From Edolisoma coerulescens (Eukaryota; Chordata; Aves; Passeriformes; Campephagidae), in NCBI GenBank assembly GCA_013397115.1, contig VWZW01004757.1, forward strand, positions 445,596-509,595: a stretch of 64,000 bases of DNA, read 5' to 3'. The notes beneath the pieces were generated by a model, which saw only the letters and a list, made by a program, of their open reading frames with translations, searched no databases and was not told the DNA's origin. Within the stretch, counting starts at the first letter, position 1, and each line of letters begins with the position of its first letter. This document shows positions 21,666 through 35,271 of the stretch, in pieces. Position numbers and translations under genes: made by a program.

Positions 21666-24600
21666 GTGAGTGACCCCCAGGGCTGGCGGTGCCCGCAGCC
21701 CCGGGCAGGGCAGCCGGGGCGGCTCCGCTCGGCGCCCGGGCGGTGTTTGCAGGCGTGGAGCGCTTTGTGGTGGAATTAAGCCGCGTGTCGGAGCTGGGGC
21801 CGCTGCCCGCGCCGAGCCGTCTGTCCGCACCTGCCGTCCTGTGCCACATGAAATTCAACATCCTGGAGTTGGGGAGCCTGCAGCTCCAGCCTCGCACCTC
21901 TTTGTTTTCCTAAACCCCTTAGCGATAATTCAGAGATTGTCCGTGTCATCTCAGCCGGGAGATGGTTGTGTGGAAGTGTCATCCCCAAAGTCTGACTTCT
22001 GACAAGGCAGCTTTGCATTGTCAGGGAGGCTGAGTTCGAGTGGGGACTTTGAGTAGTGGGAACTCTTCAGGATGTAAAGGCAATGGTTTCTTTCAATCAG
22101 ATGTGAGGTTCAGTTTCCTTCCCCTTGAAAGGAGAAGTTTGATACTATTTCTCATCGACTGAACATGTAATATGACAACAACACGTTTAAGTGTAACACT
22201 TCAAGAGAAGGTGCTGATTGTGCCAGAGGGAAAAGCACCGTGAGAAGCAGCATTTTTGCTCTTTAGTCCAAGTAAACCCCGGCAGTGCAGAACCCCTGGA
22301 TGTGTCAGAACGTGCAATCCAAAGGCAGTGGTGACCTTCCTGTGGGAATTAGTGAAGCTGGTGCTGGAACCGCTTAAGTTTGGATATTAATCCTTGCAAA
22401 ATGATGTGGATGTGTGGCTGGCATCCCCGCAAGGAGCCACTAGATAATTTTAAAGTAAAATAGTAAGCCTGTGTAATAAGAGATTTGATGAACTTATTTG
22501 GCAGAAAGTGAACTGTGTGAATTGCTGCAGAGACACTCTGGTGTAGGTCTATGGGTGGAATAAGACCAAGATTGGAAAGGTGTAACAGGACTTGTTTAAT
22601 TTTTCAGTCTCTGCACAGAGTGGTTGACTAAGAGATAATCTGAGAGAAACCAAAATTGCTGCCAGTAGGTTTGCACTGTAATGCAGGGGAAGCATTTCAG
22701 ACTGGAAAAACTGGGAAAGCCTTAACTCATCCTGTTTATCCCAGGAACCTCCTAGAGCTGCAGAGTGCTCTCAAGTCATAAAGCTCCACAGGTAGAAGTT
22801 AAAGGTGGCTGAATTCAGCTGGAACTGGAAGTCATTGTGGGGAGTCAGGATGTGGTGGGCTCCCTGTTGTTTCATGTGTGTGCAGACAGGTTTGGTGCAG
22901 TGATTGCTGACAAGGATGGCTGGTGGTGTGTAGAGCAGAGGCAGTCACCAGGATGGTTTGTTGTGGAATCTAACCTAATGGGATTTTAAAGACAGTAAAA
23001 AACACTGGGTCATGAGTGTCTGTCACTTCTGGGCAGTTGTTTTTCGGGGAGCAACTCCTCTCTGGGAAAACAGTGGCATCACTTCAGTACAGCCATCCTG
23101 ACTTTTTTCTTGTGTTACATCCTTAAGCTCAGTAACATTTTATGGCATTCTGTGGGCTGGCTTTGGTTAAAATCATGAAGTACCTTGTAGTTCTCTTCTG
23201 TTTTAAATTATTACCTTGTTTTAAAAGCTGTGTAAGGTGGTGGCACAGTAGGCTTAATATAGCTGAAAAAGCATAATTATGTTTTGGTTGGTCTTCTTTT
23301 TATTTGTCCCAGGGATGTTCTGGGGAGGGGTGATGCATCACTCCTGCTCTACAGACACTCCCACGCTGATTTTAGTAATTTTAATGAAATCGTGCCTCCG
23401 TGCTGATACTGCTGTCTTCACACTCCAGCCAAAGAAGATGCTGGGGAGGTGTATATTAAATTATACTTCAAGTGTAATTAAGGTGCTCTTTCAGGAAAAA
23501 AATAAGTGGGAGTTGTTCTGCAGCAGAAGGGAGGTGAAAACATTGGTAGAAGATTGAAGATGATTTCGTGTTTGAGTAGGGAAGCTAATGCAGTAAAAAG
23601 AATTAAATGCTTGCAAATTGTCCTGCTTGTTTATTGTGGCCAAGTTAAAACAATAGGAAAAACAAAATCACTATGTTTTAGTATGGTACAGGTTTTTTTA
23701 GCAATTTATTGTTGGCAAATGCACAGGTCTTGCTGGGAAATCTGAATATTCCAGGTGGGGTTCTTGGGTTGAATTTTGTTGGTCTCAGTGTTTGGGAAAT
23801 TCCTGACTGGTCTAATACTGCACTCAGGGATAGGGAAGCCTCAGCACAGAATGAATGAAATGAGGAGCTTTGGCTTCCCTAATTTAAAAATCATAATGTC
23901 ACAAAACCATGATACTTTATTTGATTGCTGAAGTATAAAGTAAACTTGCAAACTCTTTGTTAAATGACCTTTTGACTGATGCTTCAGTTTCTAACTTCTT
24001 GCAGGCGATTTTTCAGCATAACAAAGAAAAAAAGAATTGAACAGAACTTTTTATGTCTTCCTGGAATGTTTTAAGGAAGTTAAAAAAATAGGGTAAATCA
24101 CTGAATTATGGGAAAGAAAAGCATTCTGCTTTTAGTGGAAATGGATCAGAATTAGGGTATCATTTGTGATGAAGTATCACAATTATGGCTCAAGAAATCC
24201 CAAACAAGACGAAGTGCTCCATGCAGGCAGTAGCATGGTGATGGACAGCAGAGGAAATACTAAATATATCATGTGTTTGCAATTTGACATGGGGGTTTGG
24301 GGTAAAAATGTGTGATATGCACTAAAAAATGCCTGAAATACCTAAGGATAGAAATGCTCTCTGTTGAGAGTGCAGCATTATGAAGACAGAAGCCTTATAG
24401 TGTTATTAAATTTGTCTGTCTGAAGGAGGGAAATATGACAGATAAAATGCAGAAATTGATGTTTTCACCATTTATGAGTTTTAAGAACATGGTTCTGAAT
24501 TCAGTGCTTCTAAATCGCTTCCATTGTGACTGAACTTCCTGGAATCATAGAATCCTTATGGAATGGTATCCACACTCAGCTCTGGATGAAGTGGCTTTAG

Positions 24601-27600
24601 GGATGTGTGAGCAGTGTGGTTTAACTCTGTTGCTTGGGGGTTTGGTTTGAGTTTTGTTGGTTTTTTTTCATTTTTATATTGAGATCAAAATATATTTAAA
24701 TGCAAACTAATTGCAACTTTAGAAGGTGCCTTTATTAGACATCTGCTCTTCGTATTCTCTGATTATCTGCAGAAATGAGTGTGTAACTCCTGAGTGAATG
24801 TTCTCCTGGTGTGCTCAGAGCTCTTCCAGGCAATGGAGTTTTATGTTTTTATAGGGTGTTCATGGGACTTATTTGTTCTGCTCAGCGTGAGTAGGAAGGT
24901 ACTTGAGAACAAGGAAAAAAGGTGTCCCCGTGGGGGTGGGGGAAGCACAGGGCTGGAATGTGATGCCTTCAGAGCCCAGTTCCCATATGCTCCAGGAGGA
25001 ACTGGCTTACATCACTGGGATATCTTATTGTGCCCTGTGTGATAAGAACAGCTTTTCTGGCCCTAAACACACTCTAAATTGGGAAAGGGAGCCGCCCTAA
25101 CGGACTAAAACTAGATGCAAAAATTAAAACCTGTAGTCCTGTGAAGGAAAAGCTTTCCAAAACTTGGGAATAAAGAGAAAATTCCCTAGTGACACTAACA
25201 ATTGGAGTGAAGAGAGAAATGCAAACCCCCTGAGATGTCTGGGAAAGTGAGAAGTTGCTCTGTGGTTACACCAGCTGCCCAATCAGTAGAATATTGGGTG
25301 GTTGATAGCTCTAATTCCCCAGTATCTGTACAATATTTAAAACATATATAAGCACTCTTTCCCAGACTGACACAAAGCCAACAGCGTGTCAGAGGGTTGT
25401 GTCAGGAGGAAATGTGCATCATAAACAGAGAACTGACATGAGCCAGGTTTGAAACTTTCTTCAGTTCTGGGACCCTTTGGATTTTAACTCTTTCCTTACC
25501 TTTCTGAGAGCAGGGGTTTTGTGGCATCCTGAGATGGCTGGAGTCAGGTTAGTGGAGATGGAGTAGGGAAGAAGGATGATACTCAGCCCTTTGTGCTTCT
25601 CAAAGAGTAACCTTACTCAGCTGAGCAGTGCTGGTGATGGAGTTACTCCCTGAGCAGCTCTTCTTCTTCAGCTGTGCCAGGCTGCAGAGGAGGGAAGAGA
25701 ATTTCCAGTACTCAAGTGTCCAACTTTCAGAGGAAGTGACTAAAGTTCCTCCAGGAGCTGGACTCACCTTCACATGCTTGTGCTCTTCCAGGGAGCCCTC
25801 AGAAGATGTGCACACTGTGCTGCTCAGACTTGTGCCTTCAAGAAAAATCCCAGGATCATGAAGGAAAGCTGCTCTTACTCTCAAAAAAAAAAAACCCCAC
25901 TCACCTTGTTGCTGTAGCTTTTTCTTGTGTTAGATCTTGCCTGAATTATTTCATTGGCCTGAAGGTATGACCAGTGTTGCACTTCAAACAAGAGGCTGAA
26001 GAATTCCTCTGAGCCTGATATCTGTTAATCTTTGAATCTCATTATATCAGGGAATGACAAAACTTGGGAGCTTGTAGTGAGTGGAATAATTTCCCCACTA
26101 CATGTGAGCATCATTTAGCTCATAGTACCTGAACAAGAGTATTCACAAAAGACTTAAACTGATGGAAAGTTTTCCACTTGCTTGGGAAGGTGGAGTTGTA
26201 TTTTATTTCCAACCTGCATTTTACCACCTGTGACTTTGAACTATATTGTCCTTTTTATGCCTATTTTAGCTAAATTTTAGGAGCCTTCTATTTAAATTCT
26301 GCAGACAATGATGAGGTCGCTGCCTTTATATGAATTAGTGATTAATTTGGATTAGGATTGTAGATTTTTTATTCTAGGTCTTCTCAGATTTCTGTAGCTG
26401 CCTTACTTTTTATTTTTTAAGAAAAGCATCAGAAGTTCACGTGATTTTCTGGCGGTGTGGCCTTTGTGAGGGTAACATCTCCCCTTTCTGATGCTTTTCT
26501 CTCTGTCCCTTCAAGGAGTGCCAGAATTTGGAGGGTCTGTGTCCTCTGGCTGTTGTTCAGATGTGCAAAATGCCTTTTAGGATCTGATTTTCCAGGATAC
26601 AGTACAGTGATTTCTGTCATTCCTTCCCTGTACATAGTGTTCCAGAGGACTTTTCTTCTTAAAGTCCAACTTGTATTCAGGTACACTTGGCAGCTCTCTC
26701 AGGCTGTTGTGCATTAATTCAAGAGGGTGAACCTGTTCCAAAGGAGAAAAAAAAGACACTCCAAAATGCCTTGTTCATCCTGGTGAAGATTGTTGGTGCT
26801 GACCAGGCTGATGAATGTTACTGATGAACTGCCCGTTCCCTGTGACCTGTTAACATTTTTCTGTGAATCCCTACATTGTTGAGACAGAGCTCAGCCCCTT
26901 GGCTGAGTCAGCTAGTAGCAGGTTTTACTGAGGTAAATTGATGTTTCAGCTTCTATATTTCTGTCATGTGAAATAAGTTCCATGTCAGTGAACATTCCTG
27001 AGATTCAGTCTTCTCCATATGGCTGCAAAGAGCTTTGCTGCCCTGTCTTAAAGTTCCTGTCACTTTTTCTTTTGATTGAAGTGTCAAGCCTTGATCCTTA
27101 AAGGTTCACAACTAAAATAGTAGTAGATATTGGCTCACGTTTCTGTCACCAGGTTGGTCTGAAACCTGATGTCTTTCCCACTTGGTTTCCCACTTCCAGT
27201 GGTGGTGGAAGTGCAGCATTCCCAGATCCTGTTACACACCGAGTAGTGAACGTCAGCTGTTCTGAAGTGCTGTAGGGATGCTCCCTGTCCAGGCAGAATT
27301 CATCTCCTGTGAGCCCACAGAGCTGACAATGCCATTGGGGTGAAATTCCAGGGTTCTGGCCAAGCCTAGAGCTGTAAGTTACATCTCAGCAACAAAAGTT
27401 GAGGGGGTTTTGCATCTTCTGAGCGCTACACTTTGGGGGAATAAGATGGAATCTTAATTCTGTTCCCATGCTGGGCTTGTCTTTCTTACTGATAATTACA
27501 TTAACTTCCTTATCTCTTGGCGATGCCAGTTTGTGGTTTGTTTTCTGCAGTTTTTCGAGGGTATTGGTTTTGGGTTTTGGCTCACTGTGTTTGTATTCAT

Positions 27601-30600
27601 TTCTTTTGAGAGCCTTTCAGGGCTGTTAATGCATGCAAACGTGCATTTTCCAATGACTTAGTTCTGCTCCTTTGAATTTCCTTTAACCAGCTCCACTAAT
27701 GCTCATGTTCCTTCGGGATACTTCAGAACTCATTTCTCGGGTGTTTGTCTGTGTTGATCTTACTGAATCTGCCCTTTTCTCTGTTAGAACCCGTTTTTGC
27801 TCTCCTGAAAGAACTTGTTGTAACATTAGCTTTCCATGCTGACAGTGCTACTTTGCAGGGAGTTTTGGATCAGTGACAGCTTGAAGGATTCTGCTAGCTT
27901 TGTACTCCAGAGCTAAGTCTTGGGACTGTTAGATATTCCCTGCAGAGAAAACAGACTTGCAAAGTAAGCATCTCTTTCTTGCTAGAAGAGTTACTCATTA
28001 AAGCATAAATCTTTTCATCTGCACTCCCCTCCCCCAGCCTTCCCCAGTTCTTCCCATAACCGATTGCACGGGGCATGGTGGAAATAGAACATCATGTGTG
28101 TATTTTTCCCCGGCTGAGCCTGAAGAACATAAAATGGGGAAAAAAAAAAAAAGCACAGCATACAGATTGGAAATGGATATTCTGCACTTTGATGCTTGTA
28201 ATGGCTTGATTGTGAGCATCATCTGTATTCCAATGTATTGGAGGTTTGGATTTATAGCTTAGGCTCCATCTGACAAACGTGGCAAAGAAGCGACAAGACT
28301 TGAGATTAAAAGGCTGAGTCATACCTGTTCTGAAAATATATGGTGTTGCTTTGCATTGCATAGAATGTAGATAATTGTCTCTACTGGTACCTTTTATCAA
28401 AATGAGAAATAACTTCATTTGCTCATTCACATCACTTGTTTGCTGCTGTACAAAGCAGTTTTCTATAGTGTCCATGCCTTTAACCCAAGATGTTACAACA
28501 GGTAAATAACCATTATTGCAGTGTTGTTCTTTGGAAATAGATCTGAACAGCAGAAGAGAGTTTAAAAAAATAATTTCCTTGAAATGGTACCAAAATTTAA
28601 TTTGCTTCCTATATTTAGAGGATAAAGCAGGAAAATTGTACAGGCTCCTGAGAAACCCTGATGTACTGAACATTTTCATCTGTTGGGTCCATATAACATT
28701 GAAAGAAACAAAGATATTTTTATCCTAATTTGGGAAGTCTGGCAGTGCCAAAGAATTTCTCTTTTCCTTCCTTGACAAAATCTTTAAAAAAACCCCTGTA
28801 CTCGTGATCATGATAGTGCTGTCTTTGATTGAAAATACTCAGAAAAGCCAAATATGATGTAAAGATGATCAGATTTGGTGTTGAAATATAAATGTATTTG
28901 TCTTCTCAGATGCTTTATTTACAGCTTTAATGCTCTCTTTGACATGTTGCCTTCTCTTTTCAGGGTCGAATCCCACCAGATTTCGAATAGGTGACCAAGA
29001 GTTTGATTCTTTGCCATCTTTACTGGAATTCTACAAAATACACTATTTGGACACTACAACCTTGATAGAACCCGTTTCCCGCTCGAGGCAGAACAGCGGG
29101 GTTATCCTCAGGCAGGAGGAGGCCGAGTATGTGCGAGCTCTCTTTGACTTTAATGGCAATGATGAGGAAGACCTTCCCTTTAAGAAAGGAGACATACTGA
29201 GAATCCGGGATAAACCTGAAGAGCAGTGGTGGAACGCAGAAGACAGCGAAGGGAAGAGGGGAATGATTCCCGTTCCTTACGTCGAGAAGTATAGACCTTC
29301 CTCTGCTTCAGTCCCTACTCTGATTGGAGGTAACCAGGATAGTTCCCACCCACAACCACTGGGTGGGCCGGAGCCAGGGCCCTATGCCCAGCCCAGCATC
29401 AACACTCCGCTCCCTAACCTTCAGAATGGCCCTATTTATGCCCGGGTTATCCAGAAGCGAGTCCCTAATGCCTACGACAAGACAGCCTTGGCTTTGGAGG
29501 TACATAATGGGCAAAACTTAGAAGGAAGAGATCTGTTCAAGGGATTTCCCTTTCAATCACGTGGTAGTTTTGGAGGAATGAGAAAGGGAAAAGCTTTGTA
29601 ATACTGGTTTTATGTCATGATTAATAAGTTATGGATAAAATGAGTGACTCGAGTCACTTGTAAATTTGATTATTGTTGATTATTATTAGGTTACTGAACC
29701 AGTATCGTGTCTGTTGTCAACCATCACTAACATAAGTGTTTCCCCATCTATGTTTCCACTTCTGAAGTGTTTATTTTGGGGGGGAGGGAGAGGGAGCAGC
29801 TCATAAATTGTGTGTCTGAACCTGTGTTTGCTGTTGTGTGCCTCACCACAATCTGTACAAGGTGTGCTGGGTTGTTTGTTGGTTTGTGTTGTGTTGGTTT
29901 TTTTTTTTTTTCCTCAATCTGTCAGCAGTTTTAAAGCAATCAGTGGAAACATTGATACACTTTGAAATTACCTGGACTGAGATGATGATCACACATAGAA
30001 TTTAATTGTAACAACATCACCTCAAGCAGATTAGTTTGTGTTTAGGTTTGAAGCAGGAGCATTTTACAATTTCCACTACAATTTGTTAGGGAGGTCTGGT
30101 ATAAAGCAGTGATTGATGGAGTAGGGTTTGTAGTAAAGTAGTGAGTTTCCCCCAGGTTGATTCACTTCCTGACAGGATCAAGTACTTGCACAGGCCCTTT
30201 TTGATTTGTCTTTTTTCCTCTTAGAAAGGTGACTGGAGTGCTCTATCACTCCACATCAGGTAGTTCTCCCTTAAGTTACATTTGAGGAAATTGAGACTAA
30301 GGTATTCCCTGTGGCAGACCTTTGCCTTAGGATATGTAAATTGTATCCTTTAATCTAGGCTTTCTTTGAGCTAGGGGCTCTGGAATTTCCTGATACCTAA
30401 CTGACTTCCTGTTTATATAACATTTTAAGTACTTGGGAAAAAACAGTTTCTGTGCTGAGTCAGAGCATCTCCTCTCCACTCTGAAATACTTTGTGTAATT
30501 GTGCATAGCACAAAAGGCACTCCAGGACTTCAGTGGTCTGGCAGCTGTAGGTGTGTGTCTGCTGCAGAACTGGGAGATGCAGCACATGCTGCAGATGGAT

Positions 30601-33600
30601 AATTGATGTACAATGTACAATCTTTCCCGTTGTAGGTAGTAAATACACTCTGAGTTGCTACATGTTCTGTTATAGAGCTGAGTATTTTTGGGTTGAGAAG
30701 CAGGTATAGAAATTTATGTCAACTCATCAGATTTTGGGGATATGTGAGGATTTTTACCCTTCAGACTTTCATAAAGGCTAAAATGCTGTTTCTTTCCCTC
30801 TTTTTCTCACTCTTTCCACCCAGTTACCTCCTGGAGCTTGGGAATATTCCTGAATGCAGACTGTTATAATTACCAGATGTTAGATTACTTTTGAGCCTCT
30901 GGATATTATGTTGTAGCATATTTAGCAAAACCTTTTGGTTTTATTTCTGAATTTTGCATTCTCTTAAGCCTTAACTTTACACTTCATTTCACTAAAGAAC
31001 CCCACACTGCTGCCCAGTGCAGGATTTGGGAGCATGGAGTGAAATAGGGAGAGTGAGGAAATGCTGCTAATCCAGGCCATAAGTAACTTAGAGTGAAAGG
31101 AAATGCTTTCCATGCTGGAGAACAGCTTGTGAGTGCCAGGGCTGATCTTAGGTTAGTTCAATCCTCGTCACCAAAACTCACATGATCTCTCAAGAGTGCT
31201 GTGCTGAAGGAAGAGCAGTTTTGTGGCTAACACCTCTCTTTTCTGAGCTACCATACACCTCTGGTGTCTTTTACTAACTGATGGTAAAGGCTGAGTAGTG
31301 AAGTGTTTGGGAGGGGCAGCTGAGAAGTGTCAGCTCAGCTCAGCTGTGTGACCACGTGAGATTTCTGGTGTCCAGAAATGGCCTTTGTGGGCCTCTTAAA
31401 ACTGCTTAAATATTTACCAGTGTCCATCTTGGCCCTCTTGGTTAGGGTGTTATGTTCCTGTCTTGCTCTCCATTTAAGAAATGCAATAGCAGTGGTGGTT
31501 CTTTATTCTGTATGCAATATTCCAAAAATGGAGTTTTTTAAAAGTGAGCCATTTATCACTGCTTCTAGTGGCCTTCAGAGCTTTGCAACTTTTATCAATT
31601 CCAATCACAATGTTACTGAGTTGCTTTCAATGTCTATTCAGGGAAAAAAGCAATATGCACTTCATTTTCTCCCAAGTTTTTCTCCATCCTGTCTATCAAA
31701 GTGCTGTTTCTCGTTGTCTCCTTTTTCCACATTCCCTTTCACTTCATGGTGTTCCTTCTCTGTTTATTTAGAGATCTCTTTCTTAGATAACTTAGTAGAG
31801 AGCATTATGTAAATCTTATCAGACCATTTTTGCCCAGACCTCTTTATAAATACAGAAAATGGGATTCTTTCCAAATGAAAACTCTTATCCTTAAATCTGG
31901 CAATATTCATGGGAGGGGGTGGATCCCACTGTTTCTCTTAGAAAAATAGATTCTTAACATCAAACAGTTTTTTCCCAAACTGCAAACAGAATATCTGTGC
32001 TGTTCTGTTATTTTAAGCCTGACATGCTTTTGAAGAGCTCAAGGAAGGAGGATCAGAGCAGGCGATGTTCTAATAAAGTCTGTGCTCTATTATGGAAAAA
32101 AGATTCAGCAGGAGAAGTTAACATTTATTTTGCATGTAACTGGATCTATGCAAGGAGTTTTCAGTCTTATTTTAAGAGAAAATAGAGGAGAAAAAGGGAA
32201 GATCTGTGTGGTAAATGACTCTGAGATCGATCGATTTATTTTTTTTCTTTGTAACAGTAGCAGAACTCTGCCACCTTGACCTCACCAAAGAGGAGTACTT
32301 GGAATAAAACCACAGCATACAGAAGTCTTCACTTGAACCTTCAGTTTTGCTTTGAAGCATATGGGGTATATTTAGTTTTAAAACTTCTGATGAAGACTGA
32401 GACAAACCTGGCTTTCTAGCAGGGTACAGTGTTGTTCCTGAGGTGCTGTGCTTGGTGGGATGATGCACTATGGACTAATGTTGCCATAAGTCAATGCTAA
32501 AAGTGAGGAGAATTCAGAGAAAACATCCACTCCTAGCCTAAAGGTTTTCAAACTTCAGCACTTGTAATAATAAGTAATTTTTGGAAAGGTTTTCTGTATT
32601 GTCTTCAGGAGAGTGGTTGAACTATAGCTTACGAGGCAGAGGTTTGAAGCAGATGTAGAAAGATCTGTCAGTTAGTCAGGATCTAGTGGAGCCATTTTAT
32701 TAAGCCAGCACTTGTGAAATGGTCCATGCTTGCTTAAAGTTAGTCCTGCTTTGACAGATGTAAAGATAGATATATAGATAGATAAGAATTAAATGAGAAG
32801 GTTTGTATATAAAAATGAAATGGGAATGAAAAATTGTATCAGTGTGTCTGCTAAATGAAATTACTGGTAAAAAGCAATATTTAATCTCAGAGATTTCTCC
32901 TCATTTAACAATTACTGAAATGCAGCTTTAAAGTGTAGCTCCGTGTACTAAAGGGATTTCATAAATGAGTGTCCCTTGGCTGCAATGGCCCTGAAACACC
33001 CCTGAAACCCAAAAACCAGCTACAGGATGCTCTGGGAGTGAGGGAGTGTCAAAAGCATCCCATATTGTAACTCAGTGTCATTGCTCTGTTAAACCCACCT
33101 TTTGCAGGTGAGTTTATTGTAAGGCATCCGAGATAAACCCTAATGAACACTAATTAGTGTGTGATAGCAGAGCAGGGGCCAACAGTCTAAGAAAAATCCC
33201 TTGCAGACAGCAAACTTCAGTGCAAGTCCTGCTTTCCCTTCCCAGTGGGTTGGAGGTTAAACACTGTTCTCTGGAAGGCTGATATGTAGATTATATCCAG
33301 GTCTGAAGCAGTTTAAAGTTATCTGGGACGTTGTTCTGGTAATGGCTGTGATTAGGAAATCAGATTTTCCACTTCTAGTATTGTCACATTGAATCTTATC
33401 CTTGTTAAATTATAGCTGATGTATTGTTTTGGTCAGCAGAGGTTTTTTTTTGTTGGTACAACCCCCCAGTGGTTATTAGCAGTAGCAAAATTATACAAAC
33501 TGCATGATTAAATTCCTGAAGAGCTGAAGCTTGCATTCAGTGCTGGAGGAAGGCTTTCTTTTTGCCTGTAGCAAATACATAAGAGGATTTTCTTCAAAAT

Positions 33601-35271
33601 ATGATTCATTAAAATGTCTATACTAATGACTACAAAAGGAAAAAATAAAGCTACAGCAAGAGTCCCAATGGGCCTCTCATTACCAGATAAGTAATCATGA
33701 GAGGTATGGGAAGCTTAATTAAATGTCCATGAAAGGGGTTGAATTTATGAACTGTTAAAAGCTGTTCTGGCAAAAGATTGCAAGTGATTAAAACCTCTAA
33801 AGTTAATGGAGATTGGTAACATCTGAAATTGTTTTCTTTGTTCTTCCTTGACTGTCTGGAAAGTGCAAATAATGAGGTTGTGTTCTGGATGGATTTAGAA
33901 CACAGTGATGAGCATCTGTGTAAACTTTATATTCAGTGAATTTCTGGATGAAATGCAGTGAGGCCTTTGGCCACACCTTCAGAGTTTATTTACAGTATTA
34001 GTGAAAGAAAATAGAGCGTATCTGTCCCAAAAGCATCCTCCATCTGTGATGTGGGAAGAATTTAAAAATATTGTACGTTACTCGTAAATCAGATTATTGA
34101 TAAAATTCTGCAGAGGGGTAGAAATGGGTAGACAGCTTTTCAGTGCTGCATTCATTAACTCTCCAGTGTCTTTACAATGTAAATTGTTCTTCCTCAGGTT
34201 GTGTTAAGTGCCACTTAATTCAAGTACCCTTCAATATGAAATGGAGTTGGCGACTGATCAGACCTAGACTCATGTCCTGATTTGAACTACCTGCACAGCC
34301 CTAGGGAAGTGACTGCTGTGCAGTTTGTGCCTTTGTCACAGGGAGATGATGCCTTTGGAATTGGTGCTGGGAATATTAGGGTGGAGATTAGGAGATGTAT
34401 TCCTGGGCAAGAGGGAGAGGGCATCAGTTGTCTTTACTATTCCCATGAGTGCTGGACTTGGCAGTTGGACTGAGTTAATGGTTGGACTCGATGCCCCTAA
34501 AGATCTTTTCCAACCTAAACAATTCTGTGATTCAGTGGGATTTATTTCTGGAGGAAATCCATGCTGGACAAGACTGAAATGCCCTCTGGCTTTGCCTTTG
34601 GTAGGGGCTGGTTGTGGGTGCCCAGAGTAAGAACAGAGCAGCCTTATGGCAATTCTTACACACCTGTTATAATCTGTGGAGAGAGAGAGAGATCCTCCAC
34701 TTTCCAGAACTTGAAAAGTGGAATTTCAAAACCAAGGAGCAGTTGAGCTTGCAGATTACTTGGTACAGGTACAAGCCTTCCTTGCTTTATGAAGCTCTTG
34801 ATGGAGTCCCAGCAGTGTGCAGGCCTCTGTCAGCCCAGCAAGGCACATTTACCAGGATAGCACCTGATGGCAGGTCCCAAGAGCACTTGGAAAGATTGCT
34901 GTTGGATTGCTGGCTCTCCAGGTAGTTGTCACCTGATCTAGGCACATTTCTTTATGTACTTTCTTGGAGTGAATTGCATTGGGGACAGGCTGGTGTCTCA
35001 GAAACTGTCGGGACTAAAGCTGCTTTTTATAGATGTGTATCTGGTGCACTTGGGTGCCAGCACACCGAGGGAGGGGTGGCAGCTCATCCTGCCTGTGCTT
35101 CTGGATTGTAACATGTGTGTTCTTGCCCCACAGGTCGGTGAGCTGGTAAAGGTCACAAAGATTAACATGAGCGGTCAGTGGGAAGGAGAATGTAACGGCA
35201 GACGTGGTCACTTTCCATTCACTCACGTCCGTCTGCTGGATCAACAGAATCCTGACGAGGACTTCAGCTGA
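21269..35271 (+). CDS. CRK: CRK, SH2-SH3-SH3 adaptor protein
   Basis: CRK links phosphotyrosine scaffolds such as p130Cas and paxillin to effectors such as C3G and DOCK1, controlling adhesion, migration and Rap/Rac signalling. Coding exons are 21269-21665 (including 150 N), 28964-29499 and 35134-35271. Phases join cleanly (1, then 0). If the N run is removed with a 3-bp overlap, the coding length is 918 bp, or 305 residues. This equals the length I recall for chicken CRK. Domains: SH2 about residues 13-118 with the phosphate-binding FLVRDS (Arg38), N-terminal SH3 about 133-190 (ALFDF, QWW), regulatory Tyr222 in GPYAQPS, C-terminal SH3 about 237-297. The start is the first ATG of the island, in good context (cccccATGg). 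Confidence 0.98.
21321..21470. other. 150-N assembly gap in CRK exon 1 (probably artefactual)
   Basis: The left flank ends GGGGCGGC and the right flank begins GGCTGAGCC. Both share GGC, and merging them gives exactly the codons of a continuous SH2 domain. The gap therefore appears to be a scaffolding spacer between overlapping contig ends, with no sequence missing. Confidence 0.85.
21666..28963 (+). other. CRK: CRK intron 1
   Basis: 7.3 kb. The first 250 bp belong to the CpG island, the rest is AT-rich. No CR1 tail, exon or known RNA gene is evident. An antisense frame of 195 codons at 28092-28679 is noted under findings. Confidence 0.65.
28964..29499 (+). CDS. CRK: CRK exon 2 (residues 82-260)
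   Basis: Preceded by CTTCTCTTTTCAG. Encodes the end of SH2 (RFRIGDQEFDSLPSLLEFY), the entire N-terminal SH3 (YVRALFDFNGNDEEDLPF, later EEQWWNAED), the linker with Tyr222, and the start of the C-terminal SH3 (YARVIQKRVPNAYDK). It ends LALE at a GTACAT donor. Confidence 0.98.
29330..29335 (+). promoter_or_regulatory. CRK: Internal 5' splice site for the short isoform CRK-I
   Basis: GTAACC follows ATTGGAG inside exon 2. Splicing from 29329 to the exon 3 acceptor (35134) gives Gly204-Arg205-TGA (35139-35141), so a 205-residue SH2-SH3 protein lacking Tyr222 and the second SH3. This is the arrangement of mammalian CRK-I, which ends in the same Gly-Arg. Both the donor and the out-of-frame stop are preserved here. 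Confidence 0.8.
29500..35133 (+). other. CRK: CRK intron 2
   Basis: 5.6 kb, AT-rich, with oligo-T runs near 29900 and a short (GATA)n-like tract at 32765-32786. One CR1 fragment lies at about 34.45-34.54 kb. No other gene seen. Confidence 0.65.
34451..34536 (+). mobile_element. CR1 LINE 3' end in CRK intron 2
   Basis: Reads GCTGGACTTGGCAGTTGGAC, then GTTAATGGTTGGACTCGATG, then TTTTCCAACCTAAACAATTC and TGTGATTCAG, the standard CR1 3' terminus. Similarity may extend weakly to about 34340. Confidence 0.85.
35134..35271 (+). CDS. CRK: CRK exon 3 (residues 261-305): C-terminal SH3
   Basis: Follows TTGCCCCACAG. Encodes VGELVKVTKINMSGQWEGE, then GRRGHFPFTHVRLLDQQNP, and ends DEDFS with TGA at 35269-35271. 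This is the regulatory SH3, which binds PxxP ligands poorly in known CRK proteins. Confidence 0.98.
   Translation, partial: VGELVKVTKINMSGQWEGECNGRRGHFPFTHVRLLDQQNPDEDFS

Noticed and set aside
24541..24600. Short AATCATAGAATCCTTATGGA resembling a reversed CR1 end
   Set aside because: Only about 20 bp are similar and the sequence beyond does not follow the CR1 tail.
29308..29514. Antisense frame within CRK exon 2
   Set aside because: Shadow of the strongly conserved coding exon on the opposite strand.
32765..32786. GATA-type microsatellite in CRK intron 2
   Set aside because: Only a few imperfect units, ordinary intronic low complexity.
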